This document shows positions 49,536 through 53,727 of a DNA stretch of 53,727 bases, in pieces; position 1 is the first letter of the stretch; each line of letters opens with the position of its first letter. This DNA is from Pseudoalteromonas ostreae (GTDB lineage Bacteria > Pseudomonadota > Gammaproteobacteria > Enterobacterales > Alteromonadaceae). The stretch spans positions 1 to 53,727 of the forward strand of contig NZ_JAGPYN010000029.1 in NCBI RefSeq assembly GCF_018069805.1. The letters run 5' to 3'. The notes beneath the pieces were generated by a model. It was not told where the DNA came from. It did no database searches and saw only the letters and a list, made by a program, of their open reading frames with translations. Made by a program: the position numbers and the translations under genes.

Positions 49536-50636
49536 TTACAATTTACGTTGCAAAAATACCCCTGATTCAATGTGGTGGGTATATGGAAATTGGTCAAAAA
49601 TAGCAAACCGTTTGACTTCATGAGTGCGAGTTAGGTGCTCTAAATCACGCTCTAGCGTATCAGGGTTACATGAGATATAAATAATACTCTCGTAGTTAGC
49701 CACCAAATCACATGTTAGTGTATCCATGCCTGCGCGCGGCGGATCAACTAAAATGGTCTGGCAATCATAGCTGCTTAAGTCAATCCCTTCTAAACGTGAG
49801 AAGGTTCGTTCGCCTTTCATAGCTTGAGTAAACTCTTCGCTCGACATACGAATGATATCTAAGTTAGTTACGTTATTTTTAGCAATATTATACTGCGCCG
49901 AGTGTACTGACGATTTAGAGATTTCGGTTGCTAATACACGATTAAACGAACCAGCTAAGGCAATTGAAAAGTTACCGTTACCACAATAGAGCTCTAGTAA
50001 ATCATTTTTTAGTGGTTTACATAAGTCTTGTGCCCACTCCAGCATCTTAATATTTACTTTAGCATTTGGCTGCGTAAAGCTGTTTTCAACTTGTTGGTAA
50101 ATAAGTTGCTGGCCATTAACTGTTAAACGCTCAGTAACAAAATCATCACCGAGTACTTCTTTTTGTTTGCGAGCACGACCAATAAAATCAATTTTAAAGC
50201 GCTCACTCAATGATTCTTTTAGTGACTTGATAGCTGCTAGCCATTCTTCGTCGAGTGGTTTGTGATAAAGCAGACTCACTAAAATCTCACCGCTTAAACT
50301 AGAAAGATAATCTATTTGGAATAATTTACGACGCAAGACTTCACAGCCTTTAAGATTATCGATCATTGCCTGCATTACTTCCCCAATTAGCGGCGCTGCA
50401 GGGTCAAACACATCGACTCTGATTTTATCTTTGGTGGCTTGATCAAACATAATGTGGAATAACTCATCGCCATCGTGCCATACTCTAAATTCAGCGCGTT
50501 GACGGTAATGAATTGGCTCAGAGGCAAAGACTTCTAATTGTTCAACACCAAAGCGTTGGAATTGCGCAATGATACGTTGCTCTTTTTCATTTAACTGTGC
50601 GTCGTATCCTGTTGTATCGATCTTTATAACCGCCAT
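49536..50636 (-). CDS. trmA: TrmA, tRNA (uracil-5-)-methyltransferase
   Basis: 366 residues, the E. coli length. It makes m5U54 in the T-loop of tRNAs using SAM. SAM site LELYCGNGNFSIALAG; catalytic and substrate segments QTILVDPPRAG and IIYISCNPDTLERDL with the nucleophile C323; the ending HHIESGVFLQRKL is typical. No TRAM domain or iron-sulfur cysteines, which separates it from RlmD/RlmC. Single gene, convergent with the DUF523 gene. Confidence 0.96.
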   Translation of the reverse strand: MAVIKIDTTGYDAQLNEKEQRIIAQFQRFGVEQLEVFASEPIHYRQRAEFRVWHDGDELFHIMFDQATKDKIRVDVFDPAAPLIGEVMQAMIDNLKGCEVLRRKLFQIDYLSSLSGEILVSLLYHKPLDEEWLAAIKSLKESLSERFKIDFIGRARKQKEVLGDDFVTERLTVNGQQLIYQQVENSFTQPNAKVNIKMLEWAQDLCKPLKNDLLELYCGNGNFSIALAGSFNRVLATEISKSSVHSAQYNIAKNNVTNLDIIRMSSEEFTQAMKGERTFSRLEGIDLSSYDCQTILVDPPRAGMDTLTCDLVANYESIIYISCNPDTLERDLEHLTRTHEVKRFAIFDQFPYTHHIESGVFLQRKL

Positions 50637-50711
50637 TACCTACTACCTTATATCATTATGCTGTTTATCGGCGCTATTGTAGGGGGCAGGGATTATTTGT
50701 CTAGGGTCTGT

Positions 50712-50903
50712 TTATCTTTCTAGGTTAATTTTGCAGCTGCCCGAAGGGTTCTGCCTAGGGGCGATTAACTCTTTGTTACTTACATGGATGTAAGTAAGGG
50801 GCGTGAGCAGGACGCGGAAGCTTTGCTCAATTTTTACTTAGCCCACTAGGTTACAAATCTCGCGCCGCGATTAAATCGCCCCGAGGTTGAACAAATTTTA
50901 ATC
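50712..50903. repeat. Compound palindromic intergenic element
   Basis: This GC-richer block stands out in AT-rich surroundings. GGGGCGATTAA (50758-50768) faces TTAAATCGCCCC (50871-50882) as outer arms about 125 bp apart. Inside are TTACTTACAT / ATGTAAGTAA (50776-50785, 50788-50797), a 10-bp perfect stem, and the palindrome GCGATTAAATCGC (50867-50879). Outside, GGTTAATTTTGC (50722-50733) and ACAAATTTTAATCC (50891-50904) are also partly complementary. The layout suggests a MITE- or ERIC-like non-coding repeat. No protein is encoded. Whether it is dispersed needs the rest of the genome. Confidence 0.5.
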
Positions 50904-50965
50904 CTTAAAGGTCAACAGCCCCTAATTTTGAGTAATAGTAAATGCTGTTTTTTTGTACATTTCAC

Positions 50966-50992
50966 TTTAGTTATTTATTTTTGTGCCGATAC
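50966..50992 (+). promoter_or_regulatory. Sigma-28 (FliA)-type flagellar promoter
   Basis: TTTAGTTA, 11 bp, then GCCGATAC. Compared with the sigma-28 consensus TAAAGTTT-N11-GCCGATAA, the -10 matches 7 of 8 and the -35 matches 5 of 8, with exact spacing. It sits 28 nt upstream of the start of the uncharacterised gene at 51021. Confidence 0.65.
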
Positions 50993-51020
50993 TTAAGTAA
51001 GCAAACATAGGAGTCGGATC

Positions 51021-52142
51021 ATGAAAATTGGCAACTTTGGCTTTGTTCCAAACAACAACGTCAATAAATACAGTAACAAAGCTGCATTACAGCAACCTAC
51101 AATACAGTCGCCTCAAGATAGTTACCAGCAACGTGGTAAAGAATTAGCAGCAAAAGTGTTAGGTGACAAAATGGCTGAGGCCTTAGGCTTACCTGTCGCG
51201 GAAGAGAAAAAAGACAAGCCACTCTTTGATTTTGAAGAAATAGTCAAAAACGTTTTGGACTTTGTAACTGGTGCCGTTAAGAAGGCGCAAGCCAATGGAG
51301 CCGATAATGAAAAACTCAAAGGTATGCTTAGTGATGCACGCAAAGGTGTGCAAACAGGTATTGATGATGCCTATGGTGAATTAAAAGATACCGGTATTCT
51401 AAACGACGAAATTGAGCAGGGCATAGAAAAATCCAAAGAAGGTATTTTTAATGGCCTGGATGAGTTTGAAGAGGATTTATTTAACCCTAAGCCGGATTCT
51501 GTCAGTGTTACTCAAGCACAGTATTTAAGTTTAAGTAATAATGCTCAGTATAACTTCACCACTGCAGAAGGTGACGAAGTGAGTATTAGTTTTGCTGATG
51601 CATTTAAACAGCAATCAGCCAGTAGTTATCAGCGTAATGGTCAAAATGAAGGCTATGCCAGTGCATCATCACAATCCCGGGAATTATCATTTAGCATGTC
51701 AGTAAATGGTGATTTAAACGAAGATGAACAAAAGGCTATAAATGCAATGATGGAAGACTTGCAAAATGTTAGTAAAACATTTTTTGGTGGTGATTTGGAA
51801 CAAGCCTTTGAACAAGCACAAGAGCTCAACTTAGGCAACGAACAGCTAGTCGCGTTTTCAATGGACTTAAAGCAAACTAAAACGTTTGCAGCAATAAAAG
51901 GCTATGAAGAGAATAAACCAACACCAGAGAAAGCTGTGGCTGAAAAAATAGCTCCATTTAATGACGATCTAAAAAATGCCTTTAAAAAAGCGGGTGATCT
52001 TGGTTTGCAAAATGAACTGTCAGGCATTTTACAATGGTTAAATCAAGACCAAGAGGAAATAGGCAAATTAGTCGACTATACAAAATCAATGTTTGAGCAA
52101 ATGAATAAATTGCGCTCAGCAGCGCTAGAGAGTGAAGCATAA
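51021..52142 (+). CDS. Uncharacterised protein, DUF5610-like, probable flagellar-regulon member
   Basis: 373 residues, no signal peptide or membrane helix. The opening MKIGNFGFVPNNNVNKYS leads to an acidic helical region (about 40-155: KELAAKVLGDKMAEALGLPV, FDFEEIVKNVLDFVTGAVKKAQ, ARKGVQTGIDDAYGELKDTG), which I associate from memory with DUF5610. A middle part follows with short beta-like segments and QSRELSFSMSVNGDLNEDEQ, and the protein ends in a helical tail (about 225-370). Function is unknown. The sigma-28 promoter just upstream suggests expression with late flagellar and chemotaxis genes. GGAG precedes the ATG by 8 nt. It is followed by murI after 63 nt, so murI might receive some readthrough. 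Confidence 0.75.
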   Translation: MKIGNFGFVPNNNVNKYSNKAALQQPTIQSPQDSYQQRGKELAAKVLGDKMAEALGLPVAEEKKDKPLFDFEEIVKNVLDFVTGAVKKAQANGADNEKLKGMLSDARKGVQTGIDDAYGELKDTGILNDEIEQGIEKSKEGIFNGLDEFEEDLFNPKPDSVSVTQAQYLSLSNNAQYNFTTAEGDEVSISFADAFKQQSASSYQRNGQNEGYASASSQSRELSFSMSVNGDLNEDEQKAINAMMEDLQNVSKTFFGGDLEQAFEQAQELNLGNEQLVAFSMDLKQTKTFAAIKGYEENKPTPEKAVAEKIAPFNDDLKNAFKKAGDLGLQNELSGILQWLNQDQEEIGKLVDYTKSMFEQMNKLRSAALESEA

Positions 52143-52205
52143 GCTTTATTTTCAGTACACCGCGTGGCAAACTGCTCAGCTTAGTTATCATAAGGAGCGA
52201 GTTGT

Positions 52206-53021
52206 TTGTCACCTCATATCATGGTTTTTGATTCGGGCATTGGTGGTACCACAGTGCTGAAGCATATTCAGCAATACATACCTGATGGCCGTTATAGTTA
52301 TTTTATGGATAACGCCTACCTACCTTATGGAAAGCTGAGTCAACAAACCATAATTCAGCGCCTCACCGGATTATTAATTTTTATAGAAACACAACAATTA
52401 CACGTTGATGTGTTAGTTATTGCTTGTAATACCGCATCTACTTCAGCACTGAGCGCGCTTCGCGAATTAACCACGATACCGATCGTCGGTGTAGTACCTG
52501 CAATTAAACCCGCCGCTTTATTATCTAAGTCACAGCATGTTGCCTTATTGGCCACACCAGCAACAGTAAAAAGTAGTTATACACAACAGTTGATAAGCCA
52601 GTATGGTCAAGCTGTCACAGTACATTTATATGCGAGTGTTGAGCTTGTAACGTTGGCAGAGCAAACATATCAAAGTAAAAAGATTATCCAAGACAAGCTA
52701 GTTGCAGAGCTCGATAGTCTCGTTATTGATAATAGAGTGGATGTAGTCGTGTTGGGTTGTACGCATTTCCCAATTTTGGCAAAAGGTTTGAATGAGTATT
52801 TTAATAGCGCTGTATTATTACTTGATTCCGGCGTAGCAATAGCCAAACGGGTGTGTGCAATACTCACAGAACATAATACAGGTTGGAGTAATAAGCTTGA
52901 CGCTAATTGTAAAGGTGAAAAAAAGCCGTTACATTATTACGCAACGGCTTCTATTTATATTGATGAGCAACCGGTGGAGCTAGTTACGTTGATCGATCCG
53001 ACTCAGAACGAAAAGAGTTAG
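52206..53021 (+). CDS. murI: MurI, glutamate racemase
   Basis: 271 residues. It makes D-glutamate for peptidoglycan. Active-site residues: the acid/base aspartate in VFDSGIGGTTVL, C74 in VIACNTASTSAL and the second cysteine in VVVLGCTHFPIL. The start is a TTG at 52206: AAGGAG (52192-52197) lies 8 nt before it, whereas the first ATG (52221) is 23 nt away. Tail-to-tail overlap of 38 nt with the RRM gene. murI lying just before a ribosomal RNA operon is also the E. coli order (murI-rrnB), and an rrn-type promoter follows here at 53668. Confidence 0.94.
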   Translation: MSPHIMVFDSGIGGTTVLKHIQQYIPDGRYSYFMDNAYLPYGKLSQQTIIQRLTGLLIFIETQQLHVDVLVIACNTASTSALSALRELTTIPIVGVVPAIKPAALLSKSQHVALLATPATVKSSYTQQLISQYGQAVTVHLYASVELVTLAEQTYQSKKIIQDKLVAELDSLVIDNRVDVVVLGCTHFPILAKGLNEYFNSAVLLLDSGVAIAKRVCAILTEHNTGWSNKLDANCKGEKKPLHYYATASIYIDEQPVELVTLIDPTQNEKS

Positions 53022-53463
53022 ATTCATCATCTTGTTTTTGTTTTGCTTCACGAACTTTTAATGTACGTTGTTGAAACTCGCTATCGTTTAATTTTGCAAT
53101 AGCATTATCAGCATCCAGCTCTGCCATTTCAACAAAGCCAAAGCCACGACGTTTGCCAGTATTTTTATCCTTTAATAAGCGTACATTAAACACTTTACCT
53201 TGTTCTTCAAATAAAGCGCGAACTACACCTTCATTTGCACGATAAGGAAGATTGCCCACATAAAGTGTTTTTGTTTTTACTTCGGCTTCTTCTACATCGC
53301 CAGATGACATTGCAGCTATAACTACACCACCAATTAATAAACCTGCACCAAATAACAGTGCAGGACTTAATTGTAGGCCCGAAAGCGCAAAATTAACTAT
53401 AACGAAACCAATAACAGCAAGGATAACTGAAGAGATAAGAGATTTTTGATCGGGTAATTTCAT
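52984..53463 (-). CDS. Membrane-anchored RNA-binding protein (RRM domain)
   Basis: 159 residues. Two membrane helices at the N-terminus (about 10-30 and 34-52) make a hairpin with both ends probably in the cytoplasm. A canonical RRM follows (about 64-143) with RNP2 TLYVGNLPYR and RNP1 KRRGFGFVEM, both aromatic contacts present. The short polar tail (KQKQDDESNSFRSESD) is charged. Bacterial RRM proteins of this size are common and sometimes cold-induced; the membrane hairpin is a feature of a marine gammaproteobacterial subgroup. It would place RNA binding at the inner membrane. Its 3' end overlaps murI on the other strand by 38 nt, so antisense effects are possible. Confidence 0.85.
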   Translation of the reverse strand: MKLPDQKSLISSVILAVIGFVIVNFALSGLQLSPALLFGAGLLIGGVVIAAMSSGDVEEAEVKTKTLYVGNLPYRANEGVVRALFEEQGKVFNVRLLKDKNTGKRRGFGFVEMAELDADNAIAKLNDSEFQQRTLKVREAKQKQDDESNSFRSESDRST

Positions 53464-53667
53464 TTTGATCTACCAATAAACAGGAAATAAACATTAATTT
53501 AACATTGTGAGCTTGCTATCTTAACGCGATAAATGAACATAGCAATGATATTTATGCGAAATAATTTAATTTACATCAAAAAAGACTCGAAAAAGCATCG
53601 ATTGAGTGTTCTTTTGAAACGTTTTGCATGCTTTTTGAGCGAATGGTAAAAAGATTGAAAAAAAGTG

Positions 53668-53702
53668 TTGATCTGTTTTTGGATCTCCCTATAATGCGAC
53701 CC
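53668..53702 (+). promoter_or_regulatory. Ribosomal RNA operon P1-type promoter
   Basis: TTGATC (53668-53673), 16 bp, TATAAT (53690-53695), then the GC-rich discriminator GCGACCCC and a probable start near 53702. An A-rich tract (53657-53664) directly upstream of the -35 resembles an UP element. A GC-rich stringent-type discriminator after a perfect -10 is typical of rrn P1 promoters, and murI immediately upstream fits. The transcript GAGACGGGAAACGCC runs off the window, so the rRNA itself is not seen. The remaining 200 bp from the RRM start to here have no gene. Confidence 0.75.
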
Positions 53703-53727
53703 CACTGAGACGGGAAACGCCAACGCA

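Noticed and set aside
50775..50798. Terminator of trmA or the following gene
   Set aside because: The stem lies upstream of trmA's start, not after its stop, and has no T-run.
1..53727. CRISPR arrays, tRNA genes, insertion sequences, prophage genes
   Set aside because: No regular spaced repeats, no cloverleaf with CCA-type ends, and no transposase, integrase or phage structural protein among the readable genes.

Overview
The window looks like chromosomal DNA of a marine gammaproteobacterium in the Alteromonadales, most likely Pseudoalteromonas or a close relative. I judge this from the AT-rich intergenic DNA, the protein style, and gene orders shared with other gammaproteobacteria: hslR-hslO-pckA beside a type II secretion operon, srkA-dsbA, and murI directly upstream of a ribosomal RNA promoter. 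The genus is an inference; no 16S sequence lies inside the window.

Layout. 0.3-3.9 kb: creB-creC-creD, a response regulator, a sensor kinase and an inner-membrane protein. 4-10.7 kb: the lipoprotein murein hydrolase mltD, two membrane-anchored LytTR regulators, a multipass acyltransferase and a TonB-dependent receptor-like protein. 10.7-18.1 kb: a two-component system (NtrC-type sigma-54 activator plus NtrY-like kinase) divergent from a three-gene MacB-type efflux operon. That operon has a good -24/-12 sigma-54 promoter and upstream palindromes. 18.1-25.7 kb: a hexapeptide acetyltransferase, a second and different MacB-type efflux operon, a divergent ToxR/CadC-like membrane regulator, and the leftover DNA-binding domain of a LuxR-type regulator. 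25.8-32.1 kb: a DeoR-family regulator, glmS, pckA, hslO and hslR. 32.3-43.7 kb: a complete gspC-to-gspN run for type II secretion. 43.7-53.5 kb: a YecA-like protein, two small uncharacterised proteins, ccoG, srkA, two tandem dsbA genes, a DUF523 protein, trmA, an uncharacterised protein behind a flagellar-type sigma-28 promoter, murI and a membrane-anchored RRM protein. 53.6-53.7 kb: an rrn-type P1 promoter running off the end.

How the parts work together. The 5-25.7 kb stretch is the accessory part: regulation of the envelope and export. Each efflux operon sits beside its own divergent regulator, one a sigma-54 two-component system and the other a one-component ToxR-like protein. The rest is core biology: amino-sugar synthesis, gluconeogenesis, redox and heat stress chaperones, type II secretion, periplasmic disulfide formation (which type II substrates usually need), tRNA modification and peptidoglycan precursor supply.

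Most interesting signals: (1) a start-less LuxR HTH remnant in frame just after the stop of the ToxR-like gene; (2) a near-consensus sigma-28 promoter in front of an uncharacterised protein; (3) the sigma-54 promoter and enhancer architecture of the first efflux operon; (4) two adjacent hairpins with mutually complementary loops; (5) a twin LacI-type operator upstream of pckA; (6) a compound palindromic element near 50.8 kb. I saw no CRISPR array, tRNA, transposase or phage gene.
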